DNA of 64,000 bases from Theropithecus gelada (Eukaryota; Chordata; Mammalia; Primates; Cercopithecidae). This document shows positions 1-11,607 of the stretch, one piece after another. How positions within the stretch are numbered: position 1 is the first letter of the stretch; every line of letters begins with the position of its first letter. The notes beneath the pieces were generated by a model. It did not search any database, had not been told where the DNA came from, and saw only the letters and a program-made list of their open reading frames with translations. Position numbers and translations under genes: made by a program. The DNA is taken from assembly GCF_003255815.1 (NCBI RefSeq), contig NC_037682.1, forward strand, positions 43,851,011 through 43,915,010. Direction: 5' to 3'.

Positions 1-1239
1 AATCAAAGGAAACATTTTACCAATAGTTTGGTAACAGGTGAAAGGGATGAACTTTTTCATTACTCCATATTCTTCTTTCCTGAATAACTTTTACAGCACA
101 ACTAGTCTTATTTTCAAACTCAAAACAGGTGATGTGTCAGAAAACAAAATTTTACCTAGGGTTGGAAGATACAGCTGTGTGTGTGTTCCTACTTGGAAAT
201 CATTATGAGTGGCTCAGAAATGAGAACAGAGCTTGGGGGTTTATTAATGACAGACAAACTAGAGCACAGATCCCTCTCCAATAGCTAAAGCAGAATTGCT
301 TTTTTTTTTTTTTATACAGTGGCAGAGAGAAAATTATGGGGGGAAATACACACATTACACATTAGCAAAATAAGCAAAATAATCAAGTAGCAAAATCTGA
401 AGTCTGATGTAACTTGCAAAATAAAAGGCTCATGAAATTTGAACCTGCACAATAAATTTCAAATCCAGGATAAGTGGTGGCAGCCATGCTCTATCATGTG
501 CTGGCCATACCACACTTGAATGTTGTATTCCCTTTAGCACACAGACTATGAAGAATGAGGTTGACACAGTTAGAACACATCAGAAGAGATCCATTAGCGT
601 GATGAGGGGCTCAAACTCATCTCACTTTGGCAAAACACAAGATGTTCAGTCTGAAAAGACAAAGACTAAAGGAAGAGATAAGTGAGCAATAGCTTCATCT
701 ATTTGAGATGCTGCTATGTATCTTTTAGGAAGAATTTTCAACACTCCTTTAGCATTAACTCTTCACTCACTGTTCCAGCCCCAGACCTTTCCTGAGTCAG
801 GAAGAAACCCTTTCCTATGATGTTCCCTTGTTTGGTGTATAATTTCGTTACTCTGCAATGAATCTTCCCCTTTCTTTTAATTAAGGAGACTCTCTCTTTT
901 GACAAAGGAAAAATAAAACACTGTTTTGGCTCACTATTTCCTTGATCCAGATTTTATTTCCTAGTATCTACAATTAGCAGCTATCCCCATTTACTCATTT
1001 TCATTCTCCCCTGAATGTGTGTAAGCTTCTGTGGGACCCTCTTCTCAAAGGCTAAATCTTGAAGTCTCTCATAACCACTTGTTTGCAAAATCATCGCTCT
1101 TGCTTAAAAATATTATAACAAATACTGTTATTATTTCAGTCTAAGAGTTCTCTCTGTGACCCTTCTGGAATATAATATTGCCCTCTTCATCCTATTACCT
1201 CTTCATTAGTCACTAGTACTCATCAATGAGTAAATGAAT
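1..1239. other. Unassigned intronic sequence
   Basis: A+T-rich intron with no recognisable gene or repeat except a run of T at about 300-314, a possible tail remnant. Nothing else can be supported. Confidence 0.6.
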
Positions 1240-1350
1240 TCCCTGCATATTTATTGAACATCTACTGCATGCCAGATACACTGTTAAGTGCTGCAGATAC
1301 AATGGTCCAAGAAGCCAGATATAGTCCTATGAGTATTGACTTTATAATTA
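1240..1350 (+). repeat. L2 LINE 3' fragment
   Basis: The stretch resembles the L2 3' end: stems for 'tttattgaacatctactg', 'catgccagatacactg' and 'gtgctgcagatacaatgg' appear in the expected order. It is old and diverged, so the limits are approximate. Confidence 0.5.
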
Positions 1351-1589
1351 TCTCTCATTAAAAAAAATTATTTACATATCCTAAGTTTCCATGTCTGATC
1401 CTTTCTTCTCTTTCTCCTTAGTGGAAGAAGTATAGCATACCAATTGAAAGCTTAAGCTTTGTAATCCAGAAACTGTGGATACCAGTTTTCCTGGCACTGA
1501 GGGAGTTTCTGCGATAGTTGACTTTCAGCGTTAAAACTGAGAAAGTTCCAGCCACATAGGGACAAGTGAGTCAACTTTGTCCCAGTCCC

Positions 1590-1765
1590 ATCGCTGTAAT
1601 TTATTACTTGTATGATTCTAAAAATTTACCTAACATCTCTGAGTCTTGGTCCCATTATGTGAAAAATTTAGATAAAAATATACCCCATAGAAACATCTGG
1701 GTAAATACATCATATGCTTGTCATGTAGTAATTGCTCAAAAATGATTAGTCACTATTATTGTTGA
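1590..1765 (+). repeat. MIR fragment
   Basis: Matches the MIR core and 3' half: an 'acctaacatctctgagtct' stem, a 'catgtagtaattgctcaaaaa' stem and a terminal 'tattattgtt'. Diverged ancient SINE; ends approximate. Confidence 0.5.
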
Positions 1766-1973
1766 TCTTGTTCCTATTGTTTCCATAATTTTTCTCTCAT
1801 AGATTTAACCTCATTTAATGAATTCCACTCTCCCATCTCTTCAGGACAGATACTCAAACATACTCAAATCTGCACCACCAGTCCTGATCTCTTATGATGC
1901 AGCCAGCCCACACATTCATCGATTTGCCAAGGATTTCCATGTGAATTCTGAATTCTCACACGAATTCACATGG

Positions 1974-2262
1974 GTTTTTTTGTTTGTTGTTTGTTTGTTT
2001 GAGACAGTCTCACTCTGCAGCCCAGGCTGAAGTGCAGTGGCGCGATCTCGGCTCACTGCCAGCTCCTCCTCCCAGGTTCAGGCCATTCTCCTGCCTCAGC
2101 CTCCCAAGTAGGTGGGACTACAGGCGCCTGCCACCATGCCCAGCTAATTTTTTGTATTTTTAGTAGAGATGGGGTTTCACCGTGTTAGCCAGGATGGTCT
2201 CGATCTCCTGATCTCGTGATCCACCCACCTCGGCCTCTCAAAGTGCTGGGATTACAGGTGTG
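1974..2262 (-). mobile_element. AluY-type SINE with TSD
   Basis: Alu in reverse orientation: A-tail complement (TTTG repeats) at about 1975-2002, then the right and left monomers to 2262. It is flanked by a perfect 9-bp TSD, ttcacatgg, at 1965-1973 and 2263-2271. The first roughly 20 bases of the Alu 5' end (box A leader) are missing, so the copy is slightly 5' truncated. Diagnostic positions (complement of 'accatcctggctaacacgg' and 'gaatggc') fit AluY rather than AluS. Confidence 0.92.
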
Positions 2263-2271
2263 TTCACATGG

Positions 2272-4959
2272 TTTTGATTAGCACATTGGCTAGCCATACC
2301 CAGAAATGTTAACATTAAACGCTTTCTCTGAGCCTTAATCTGATGTTAAGTGAAACGTGTGGAAAAACAATTTTCTTACACTCCATGAACTTGCTTTGGT
2401 CACTAATTACATTTTATTTATAGGATGTACAAATTTAGGTGTTTTACTGTAGATGAAGAAAAGTTTCTTCTAAATTAATCAAGTTGGTTTACTTTCTGCT
2501 ATGAACAAGTCATACTCCTTTAGTGATTAAATCTGCTTAAAATCAATACAGTTCTGACCAGCAGAGAGAATAAATAAAAAATCTATAAATATTGAAATAC
2601 TTGCTGTTTAAAGAGAGTTTTACTGCACAGAGGCTACAGTATTGATGTCAACAACCCATGATTTATATGTTTTTATATATCTGCTTACAAGTAGGAGGGT
2701 GGTTTGTATTATTGCTGCAGTCTACTAAATGACTAATACCAGGCCATACACATTCCATTGTTATAGCCATTATATTGTTTAATGTCTTTAACAAAATTTC
2801 ATCCTTTGCTGAAAAGAATTACTTTCCCTGCATTTTAATTTTATGCTGCTTACGTCAGCTTTATGTTTTCTTGTGTGCTTAGCTGTAAGCATTCTCTTTT
2901 CTATCTTCCTTACCCATTCACATTTGTAAGATTCTGGTCTTATCTTTGTGTCTCTCATAGCAGCTTTTACAGTGTCTTTCACCCAGTAAGAAATGCATAA
3001 ACATTTGTTAAGTTTAGATTTGGTGGAGCTGTGATTGAAAAAGAACTCTTGCTTTTGGATGGCCCCAGGCTTCTCTTTGGTAAAATTTAGGAGCTATATA
3101 AAATGTTTTCTAAGATCTTGTCCATTTCCAATTTGATATGATTACTTTTCACCTCTGTAAGGCTGAGCTTGTAATTCAAGTGTTAGAATATGAGTGGTGA
3201 CAGAGGAAGAGCAGAATAGAGGTGAAGGAAAGAACTAGCCTTGGGACAACAAATGCATTTCTTAGAATTAAACAGTTCTCTTGGACATTCCATAATTATT
3301 GAAACATTTCTGCTCTCCCTTAACGAGCATTTGCAAGCAAGTGCCAATGAGGGGAAGCAACAAAGGAAGAAGCATGTTTTTCCTGTCTGCATTGAAGCCT
3401 TGGCAATGTAATCCTTGGTGACAAATACAATCCAGCCAAGGTGAAAACCAAAACTAACTTTCTATTTTGACAGATCATTCTCTTAAGCAAGTTGTCAGAT
3501 GAGGAATGAGGAATTATTTCTTCTCTCTTCTATGCCAAGGAAAGGTCTTAGGCAGAGGGAGGTTACAAAGTAATTTCATTCACTACAAAAGGCATCCTGC
3601 AATTTACACAGAAGTCAAAGGTCTAAAAATATTGTCAACGCAGCAATTCTCAAACCAGGTCTTAATGTAAACAACAGGAGGGTCAGATTACAGGAGCTAA
3701 GAATTCCAGGTCCTTTCAAGCATATTATTTATTATTTCCTTTCACGGCCCTGCGTATTGTAGTTCCAAACTTCTAAGCGGTAGTCAAGGCTTTTCCAAAA
3801 ACTATGCCCTAGTAGGGGAGTTAAGACATTGATCAAGAACAGTAATCTGAACCACTATTCCAAGAAGGGCAGCATCTTCAGAGAACACAAACAAGCTAAT
3901 TAATGAATCTTTATTTGATCTCATGGTGTCTTTTCTTGGAGGATTTTATCCCTTTGAATCTTGATCGTCTCTTCATATTTCTTCTATAAAATGCTAAACA
4001 GCTGGTTTGGTAAAACAGCTCTGGGGCTTCCCCCTATTTTGAAAGGAAGATTCTCTGAAAAGATCCACAAGGCCTTTGTGGGGACCAGGGAAAAGGAAGC
4101 ACAGAGTAGGAGACTTGAGTCCACTGCTCTAGACTTTGGAGGATCAAATTCTCTTTAATTTAAATTAGTCTTTTTTTTCTGTAGTTCTTACCCTAAGGAA
4201 GGTAAAACCATATACACCAAAGCTAAGTTGGTTTCCAAGGAAAATCAAAGTAGGCGACTAACAAAGGTCCTATCCATGACTGAACACTAGTCAGACTCCT
4301 GAGCAGACTCTCTGATAAATGATTTTGTCCACCCCATTAACCAACCCTCATTAAAAAAAACAAACAAACACTAACATTTTTTCTAATGACTCAAGGTCAC
4401 ATCACCAGGATGGGAATTCCAACCCCCATAAGTTTCTGACTGGAAAAGGTAAAGGCTGCCAAAATAATTTACTGTTCGTTTCAGCCAACACTTGAAAATA
4501 GGACCTCTCTCCTAGTCGCTGTGGAGGAGTTGAGTCTAACTTCCACAAGTGCCACTTAGCAAATTCAGGTGAGTTTCACACGAAAAACCTACCCTTTCAG
4601 CTTTTTGTAAATTCCACTTTCCTGACTCATGTTCAAGCCCCTGCCTCACTCTCTTTCTACTCCTTTATTCACCCTTTAAAACACCCAGTCATTTCTGCAC
4701 AAATTGAAGTTCATTTCTGTTTACATTGGGCCCTCTTCCCTATTTCAATAGTTTATTAGGGATTAAAATCTGTTCTTACTAGTGTCCACCTTTGGCAGTC
4801 TTTCATATTTACCTCTGTAAAATCTTTACTACTGCTGGTATCTTTAATGCCACTCAGGGTGCCAGATTAAAAATAAAAAGATTCTGACAGTTCAACCCTG
4901 GTTGAGCCCAGCTTATCAGGATAAGTTGCAGATGGGGGCCAATGTATTCATTAATAAGA
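2272..4959. other. Unassigned intronic sequence
   Basis: About 2.7 kb of A+T-rich unique-looking intron. Short open frames at 2788-2982, 3183-3392 and 3961-4158 have no domain, splice context or family resemblance and are taken as chance. Weak MIR-like similarity near 2950-3020 is too poor to call. Confidence 0.5.
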
Positions 4960-5120
4960 AAAATGATTGCTCTGAGAATCTTTATAAATTCACTTTTCAG
5001 CAAATGTAGATTTGCTGTGTCAGACACCATTCTGGGAATTGGGACTATGATAGCAAGTAAAACAGGCACAATTCCTGCTCTTGGAAGGTTAAGACTTAAT
5101 AGGGGAAGACAACAGATTCA
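4960..5120 (+). repeat. L2 LINE 3' fragment
   Basis: The order of 'gtcagacaccattctgggaa', an 'aaacaggcacaattcctgct' stem and an 'aggttaagacttaat' stem follows the L2 3' end ('..caggcactg..', '..cctgccctc..'). Ancient and diverged. Confidence 0.5.
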
Positions 5121-5667
5121 TGTATCTTTCATGTATCTTCCTCAAGAACCTGCAGATGGTTTGCTATCCTGGCCACCCGAGGTACGTTTATTGAGTTATG
5201 ATTAATTAACACATTTTGATGTAACAGAGATTCCTCTTTTGTTATGCATAATAACAATGCCTTAGTAAACTCTTATACATTATACTCTTTAGAGTTTTCA
5301 AAATCATTTCAAATTCATGATATAATTTGTCCTTGCAAAATACTCAGAATGTTCGTATCAACATCATTGTCAATTAACCAAACTGAGGGTCACTTAAATG
5401 ATCACTGCTTTTCAAACATTTCTTTTTTGTTTTTTTATATTCATATGTATATACTGTTTTTTTTATTATTATTATACTTTAAGTTCTAGGGTACATGTGC
5501 ACAATGTGCAGGTTTGTTACATATGTATGCATGTGCCATGTGGGTGTGCTGCACCCATTAACTCGTCATTTACATTAGGTATATCTCCTAATGCTATCCC
5601 TCTCCCCTACCCCCTCCTCACAATAGGACCCCGTGTGTGATGTTCCCCTTCCTGTGTCCAAGTGATC

Positions 5668-8600
5668 TCATTGTTCATTCTCACCTATAAGTGAGAACAC
5701 GCAGTATTTGGTTTTCTGTTCTTGTGATAGTTTGCTGAGAATGATAGTTTCCAGCTGCATCCATGTCCCTACAAAGGACACAAACTCATCCTTTTTTGTG
5801 GCCGCATAGTATTCCATGGTGTATATGTGCCACATTTTCTTAATCCAGTCTGTCACTGATGGACATTTGGGTTGATTCCAAGTCTTTGCTATTGTGAATA
5901 GTGCCGCAATAAACATACGTGTGCATGTGTCTTTATAGCAGCATGACTTATAATCCTTTGGGTATATATCTAGTAGTGGGATGGCTGGGTCAAATGGTAT
6001 TTCTAGTTCTAGAACCTTGAGGAATCACCACACTGTTTTCCACAATGGTTGAACTAGTTTACAATCCCACCAACAGTGTAAAAGTGTTCCTATTTCTCCA
6101 CATCCTCTCCAGCACCTGTTGTTTCTTGATTTTTTAATGATTGCCATTCTAACTGGTGTGAGATGGTGTCTCATTGTGGTTTTGATTTGCATTTCTCTGA
6201 TGGCCAGTGATGATGAGCATTTTTTCATGTGTCTGTTGGCTGTATGAATGTCTTCTTTTGAGAAGTGTCTGTTTATATCCTTTGCCTACTTTTTGATGGG
6301 GTTGTTTCTTTTTTGCTTGTAAATTTGATTGAGTTCTTTATAGGTTCTGGATATTAGCCCTTTGTCAGATGAGTAGATTGCAAAAATATTCTCCCATTCT
6401 GTAGGTTGTCTGTTCACTCTGATGGTAGTTTCTTTTGCAGAGCAGAAGCTCTTTAGTTCAATTAGATCCCATTTGTCAATTTTGGCTTTTGTTGCCATTG
6501 CTTTTGGTGTTTTAGACATGAAGTCCTTGCCCATGCCTATGTCCTGAATGGTATTACCTAGATTTTCTTTTAGAATTTCTATGGTTTTAGGTCTAAAATT
6601 TAAGTCTTTAACCCATCTTGAATTAATTTTCGTATGAGGAGTAAGGAAGGGATTCAGTTTCAGCTTTCTACTTATGGCTAGCCAATTTTCCCAGCACCAT
6701 TTATTAAATAGGGAATCCTTCCCTCATTTCTTGTTTTTGTCAGGTTTGTCAAATATCAGAGGGCTGTAGATGTGTGGTGTTATTTCTGAGGGCTCTGTTC
6801 TGTTCCATTGGTCTATATCTCTGTTTTGGTACCAGTACCATGCTGTTTTGGTTACTGTAGCCTTGTAGTATAGTTTGAAGTCAGGTAGCATGATGCCTCC
6901 AGCTTTGTTCTTTTGGCTTAGGATTGTCTTGGCAATGCAGGGTCTTTTTTGGTTCCATATGAACTTTAAAGCAGTTTTTTCCAATTCTGTGAAGAAACTC
7001 ATTGGTAGCTTAATGGGGATGGCATTGAATCTATAAATTACCTTGGGCAGTATGGCCATTTTCACGATATTGATTCTTCCTATCCATGAGCATAGTATGT
7101 TCTTCCAATTGTTTGTGTCCTCTTTTATTTCACTGAGCAGTGGTTTGTAGTTCTTGAAGAGGTCCTTTACATCCCTTGTAAGTTGGATTCCTAGGTATTT
7201 TATTCTCTTTGAAGCAATTGTGAATGGAAGTTCTTTCCTGATTTTGCTCTCTGTTTGTCTGTTACTGGTGTATAATGATGCTTGTGATTTTTGCACATTG
7301 ATTTTGTATCCTGAGACTTTGCTGAAGTTGCTTATCAGCTTAAGGAGATTTTGGGCTGAGACAATGGGGTTTGCTAAATATACAATCATGTCATCTGCAA
7401 ACAGGGACAATTTGACTTCTTCTTCTCCTAACTGGATACCCTTTATTTATTTCTGTTGCCTGATTGCCCTAGCCAGAACTTCCAACACTATGTTGAATAG
7501 GAGTGGTGAAAGAGGGCGTCCCTGTCTTGTGCCAGTTTTCAAAGGGAATGCTTCCAGTTTTTGCCCATTCAGTATGACAATTGCTGTGGTTTTGTCATAA
7601 ATAGCTCTTATTATTTTGAGATACGTTCCATCAATACCGAATTTATTGAGAATTTTTATCATCAAGGGCTGTTGAATTTTGTCACAGGCCTTTTCTGCAT
7701 CTATTGAGATAATCATGTGGTTTTTGTCTTTGGTTCTGTTTACATGCTGGATCACGTTTATTGATTTGCATATGTTGAACCAGCCTTGCATCCCAGGGAT
7801 GAAACCCACTTGATCATGGTGGATAAGCATTTCGATGTGCTGCTTCATTCGGTTTGCCAGTATTTTATTGAGGATTTTTGCATCAATGTTCATCAGGGAT
7901 ATTGGTCTAAAATTCTCTTTTTTTGTTGTGTCTCACCGGGCTTTGGTATCAGGATGATGTTGGCCTCATAAAATGAGTTAGGGAAGATTCCCTCTTTTTC
8001 TATTGATTGGAATAGTTTCAGAAGGAATGGTACCAACTCCTCCTTGTAGCTCTGGTAGAATTCGGCTGTGAATCCGTCTGGTCCTGGACTTTTTTTGGTT
8101 GGTAGGCTATTATTTATTGCCTCAATTTCAGAGCCTGCTATTGGTCTATTCAGGGATTTAACTTCTTCCTGGTTTAGTCTTGGGAGAGTGTAAGTGTCCA
8201 AGAAATTATCCATTTCTTCTAGGTTTTCTAGTTTATTTGCGTAGAGGTGTTTATAGTATTCTCTAATGGTAGTTTTTACTTCTGTGGGGTCGGTGGTGAT
8301 ATCCCCTTTATCATTTTTTATTGCGTCTATTTGATTCTTCTCTCTTTTCTTCTTTATTAGTCTTACTAGTGGTCTATCAATTTTGTTGATCTTTTCAAAA
8401 AACCAACTCCTGGATTCATTGATTTTTTGGGGGGTTTTTTGTGTCTCTATCTCCTTCAGTTCTGCTCTGATCTTAGTTATTTCTTGCCTTCTGCTAGCTT
8501 TTGAATGTGTTTGCTCTTGCTTCTCTAGTTCTTTTAATTGTGATGTTAGGATGTCAATTTTACATCTTTCCAGCTTTCTCTTGTGGGCATTTAGTGCTAT

Positions 8601-9507
8601 AAATTTCCCTCTACACATTGCTTTAAATGTGTCCCAGAGATTCTGGTATGTTGTATCTTTGTTCTCATTGGTTTCAAAGAACATCTTTATTTCTGCCTTC
8701 ATTTTGTTACCCAGTAGTGATTCAGGAGCAGGTTGTTCAATTTCCATGTAGTTGAGCAGTTTTGATTGAGTTTCTTAGTCCTGAGTTCTAGTTTGACTGC
8801 ACTGTGGTCTGAGAGACAGTTTGTTATAATTTCTGTTCTTTTACATTTGCTGAGGAGTGCTTTACTTCCAACTACGTGGTCAATTTTGGAATAAGTGTGA
8901 TGTGGTGCTGAGAAGAATGTATATTCTGTTGATTTGGGGTGGAGAGTTCTGGAGATGTCTATTAGGTCCATTTGGTGCAGAGTTGAGTTCAATTCCTGGA
9001 TATCCTTGTTAACTTTCTGTGTTGTTGATCTGTCTAATGTTGACAGTGGCATGTTAAAGTCTCCCATTATTATTGTATGGGAGTCTAAGTCTCTTTGTAA
9101 GTCTCTAATGACTTGCTGTATGAATCTGGGTGCTCCTGTATTGGGTGCATATATATTTAGGATAGTTAGCTCTTCCTGATGAATTGATCCCTTTACCATT
9201 ATCAATTCATCAGGAAGAGCTATCTTCTTTGTCTCTTTTGATCTTTGATGGTTTAAAGTCTGTTTTATCAGAGACTAGTATTGCAACCCCTGCTTTTTTT
9301 TTGTTCTCCATTTGCTTGGTAGACCTTCCTCCATCCCTTTATTTTGAGTCTATGTATGTCTCTGCATGTGAGATGGGTCTCCTGAATACAGCAAGCTGAT
9401 GGGTCTTGACTCTTTATCCAATTTGCCAGTCTGTGTCTTTTAATTGGACCATTTAGTCCATTTACATTTAAGGTTAATATTGTTATGTGTGTACTTGATC
9501 CCGTCAT
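5668..9507 (-). pseudogene. L1 ORF2 (endonuclease/reverse transcriptase), frameshifted
   Basis: ORF2 encodes the L1 endonuclease, reverse transcriptase and C-terminal Cys-rich domains. Fragments in order are 9507-9268, 9205-8699, 8747-7893, 7893-7447, 7410-6724, 6534-6286, 6228-6025 and 5916-5668. Frame arithmetic gives four indels: +1 in a homopolymer near 9300 (nine A on the coding strand), +13 at the inverted repeat 9167-9222, -4 near 8709, and -1 near 7936. They sum to zero modulo 3, so the original frame resumes after 7893, where only in-frame stops interrupt it. The catalytic F-A-D-D motif of the reverse transcriptase is preserved in the 7410-6724 fragment. No functional product is expected. 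Confidence 0.95.
9167..9222. repeat. 22-bp perfect inverted repeat inside L1 ORF2
   Basis: The left arm 9167-9188 and right arm 9201-9222 are exact reverse complements, separated by a 12-base loop (9189-9200). Comparison with copy B shows that the right arm replaces a 9-base segment normally present there, so the element gained 13 bases and lost frame. The arm copies local ORF2 sequence in reverse complement. Confidence 0.97.
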
Positions 9508-9570
9508 TATGATATTAGCTGGTTATTTTGCTCACTAGTTGATGCAGTTTTTTCCTAGCATCAATGGACT

Positions 9571-10587
9571 TTACATTTTGACAAGTTTTTGCAATGGCTG
9601 GTACCGGTTTTTCCTTTCCATGTTTAGTGCTTCCTTCAGGGTGTTTTGTAGGGCAGGCCTGGTGTTGGCAAAATCTCTAAGCATTTGCTTGTCTGTAAAG
9701 GATTTTATTTCTCCTTCAGTTATGAAACATAGTTTGCCTGGATATGAAATTTTGGATTGAAAATTATTTTCTTTAAGAATATTGAATATTGGCCCCCACT
9801 CTCTTCTGCCTTGTAGAGTTTCTGCCAAAAGATCTGCTGTTAATCTGATGGGCTTCCCTTTGTGTGTAACCCAACCTTTCTCTGTGGCTGCCCTTAACAT
9901 TTTTTCCTTCATTTCAACTATGGTGAATCTGACAATTATGTGTCTTGGAGTTGCTCTTCTCGAGGAGTATCTTTGTGGTGTTCTCTGTATTTCCTGAATT
10001 TGAATGTTGGCATGCCTTACTAGGTTGGGGAAGTTCTCCTGGATAATATCCTGCAGAGTGTTTTCCAACTTGATTCCATTCTCCCCGTCACTTTCAGGCA
10101 CACCAATCAGACATAGATTTGGTCTTTTCACATAATCCCATATTTCTTGGAGGCTTTGTTCATTTCTTTTTACTCTTTTTTCTCTACATATCTCTTCTTG
10201 CTTCATTTCATTCATTTGATCTTTAATTGCTGATACTCTTTCTTCCAGTTGATCAAGTTGGTTACTGAAGCTTGTGCATTTGTCACGTAGTTCTCGTGTT
10301 ATGGTTTTCATCTCTATCAGTTCTTTTAAGGTCTTCTCTGCATTGATTATTCTAGTTATCCATTTATCCATTCTTTTTTCAAGGATTTTAGTTTCTTTGC
10401 GCTGGTTATGTAGTTCCTCCTTTAGCTCTGAGAAGTTTGATCGACTGAAGCCTTCTTCTCTCAACTTGTCAAAGTCATTCTCCGTCCAGCTTTGATCCGT
10501 TGCTGGCAATGAGCTGCGTTCCTTTGGAAGGGGAGATGCGCTCTGATTTTTTGAAATTCCAGCTTTTCTGCACTGCTCTTTCCCCAT
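9571..10587 (-). CDS. L1 ORF1p-like protein, uninterrupted 338 codons
   Basis: This is the RNA-binding chaperone of LINE-1, which forms coiled-coil trimers on L1 RNA in cytoplasmic particles. The frame is open for exactly 338 codons, the usual length for human L1 ORF1p, starting at the family-typical M-G-K. It shows an N-terminal tail rich in S/P (residues 1-50), a heptad coiled coil (about 52-153), an RRM core (about 157-252) and a basic C-terminal domain. The R-R pair at 261-262 is kept, but the REKG motif at 235-238 reads TEKG and the YPAKLS motif at 282-287 reads YPGKLC. Mutating these two motifs is known to impair retrotransposition in cell assays, so an intact frame need not mean a working protein. 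ORF2 of the same element is broken. Expression is not shown by sequence alone. Confidence 0.88.
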   Translation of the reverse strand: MGKEQCRKAGISKNQSASPLPKERSSLPATDQSWTENDFDKLREEGFSRSNFSELKEELHNQRKETKILEKRMDKWITRIINAEKTLKELIEMKTITRELRDKCTSFSNQLDQLEERVSAIKDQMNEMKQEEICREKRVKRNEQSLQEIWDYVKRPNLCLIGVPESDGENGIKLENTLQDIIQENFPNLVRHANIQIQEIQRTPQRYSSRRATPRHIIVRFTIVEMKEKMLRAATEKGWVTHKGKPIRLTADLLAETLQGRREWGPIFNILKENNFQSKISYPGKLCFITEGEIKSFTDKQMLRDFANTRPALQNTLKEALNMERKNRYQPLQKLVKM

Positions 10588-11607
10588 CTTTGTGGTTTTA
10601 TCTGCCTTTGGTCTTTGATGATGGTGACGTACTGATGGGCTTTTGGTGTGGGTTTCCTTTCTGTTTGTTAGTTTTCCTTCTAACAGTCAGGACCCTCAGC
10701 TGTCGGTCTGTTGGAATTTGCTTAAGGTCCACTCCAGACCTTGTTTGCCTGGGTATCAGCAGCGGAGGCTGTAGAAGACAGAATATTGCTGAACAGCGAG
10801 TGTTGCTGTCTGATTCTTGCTCTGGAAGCTTCGTCTCAGGGGTATACCCCTCCGTGTGAGGTGTGAGGTGTCGGTCTGCATCTAGTGGGGGATGTCTCCC
10901 AGTTATACTACTCAGGGGTCAGGGACCCACTTGAGTAGCCAGTCTGTCCATTCTCAGATCTCAACCTCCGTGCTGGGAGATCCACTGCTCTCTTCAAAGC
11001 TGTCAGACGGGGGCAGTTACCTCTGCCGAGGTTTCAGCTGCTTTTTGTTTAACTATGCCCTGTCCCCAGAGGAGGAGTCTACAGAGGCAGGCCAGCCTCC
11101 TGGAGCTGTGGTGGGCTCCAACCAATTCGAGCTTTCCAGTGGCTTTGTTTACCTACTTAAGCCTCAACAATGGCGGGCACCCCTCCCCCAGCCTTGCTGC
11201 CACTTTGCGGTTAGATCTCAGACTGCTGTGCTAGCAATGAGGGAGGCTCCGTGGGCATAGGACCCTCTGGGCCAGGTTTGGGATATAATCTCCTGGTGTG
11301 CCATTTGCTAAGACCTTCGGTAAAGCGCAGTATTAGGGTGGGAGTTACCCGATTTTCCAGGTGTTGTGTCTCAATTTCCTTTGGCTAGGAAAAGGAATTC
11401 CCTTCCCTGGTGATGGGATGCCTCGCCCTGCTTCAGCTCTTGCTAGTCAGGCAGCACCCACAGACCAGCGCCAACTGTCTGACATGCCCCAGTGAGATGA
11501 GCCTCGTACTTCAGTTGAAAATGCAGAAATCACCCGTCTTCTGTGTCACTCATGCTGGGAGCTGGAGGCTGGAGCTGTTCCTATTCGGCCATCTTGGGCG
11601 TGCCCCT
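10588..11607 (-). promoter_or_regulatory. L1 copy A 5'UTR with internal promoter
   Basis: About 1 kb of L1PA-type 5'UTR. The YY1-binding core (AAGATGGCCG on the minus strand) is kept at 11586-11595, next to the 5' end, where YY1 sets the start site in active L1s. The outermost bases differ from the usual G-rich start. The antisense ORF0 start is present at 11170 but ends at a TAG (11212-11214) after 14 codons. Promoter activity is inferred from family knowledge only. Confidence 0.75.

Larger units (their letters stand above)
5424..11607 (-). mobile_element. L1PA LINE-1 copy A, near full length (~6.2 kb)
   Basis: A complete L1 lies in reverse orientation. From its 5' end it has a 5'UTR (11607-10588), ORF1 (10587-9571), a short spacer, ORF2 (9507-5668), a 3'UTR and a patchy A-tail ending at 5424. 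A perfect 16-bp TSD, cttttcaaacatttct, lies at 5408-5423 and 11608-11623, which shows insertion by target-primed reverse transcription and fixes both ends. The tail is unusual: about 25 bases of ATATAC-like sequence sit between the A-rich 3' end and the distal A run. Overall similarity to copy B and to younger L1PA families suggests an intermediate-age primate L1PA. ORF2 defects make it immobile on its own. It lies in the same strand sense as NELL1. Confidence 0.97.

Noticed and set aside
7154..7600. 148-codon plus-strand frame
   Set aside because: It is the antisense of L1 copy A ORF2; no independent evidence of coding.
8383..8751. 122-codon plus-strand frame
   Set aside because: Antisense of L1 ORF2, hydrophobic only because the A-rich sense strand reads as T-rich codons. 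The same shadow occurs in copy B at 45015-44668.
10500..11260. Plus-strand frames of 119 and 122 codons over the L1 5'UTR
   Set aside because: They are in the antisense of the copy A 5'UTR; the genuine ORF0 start at 11170 is in another frame and stops after 14 codons.
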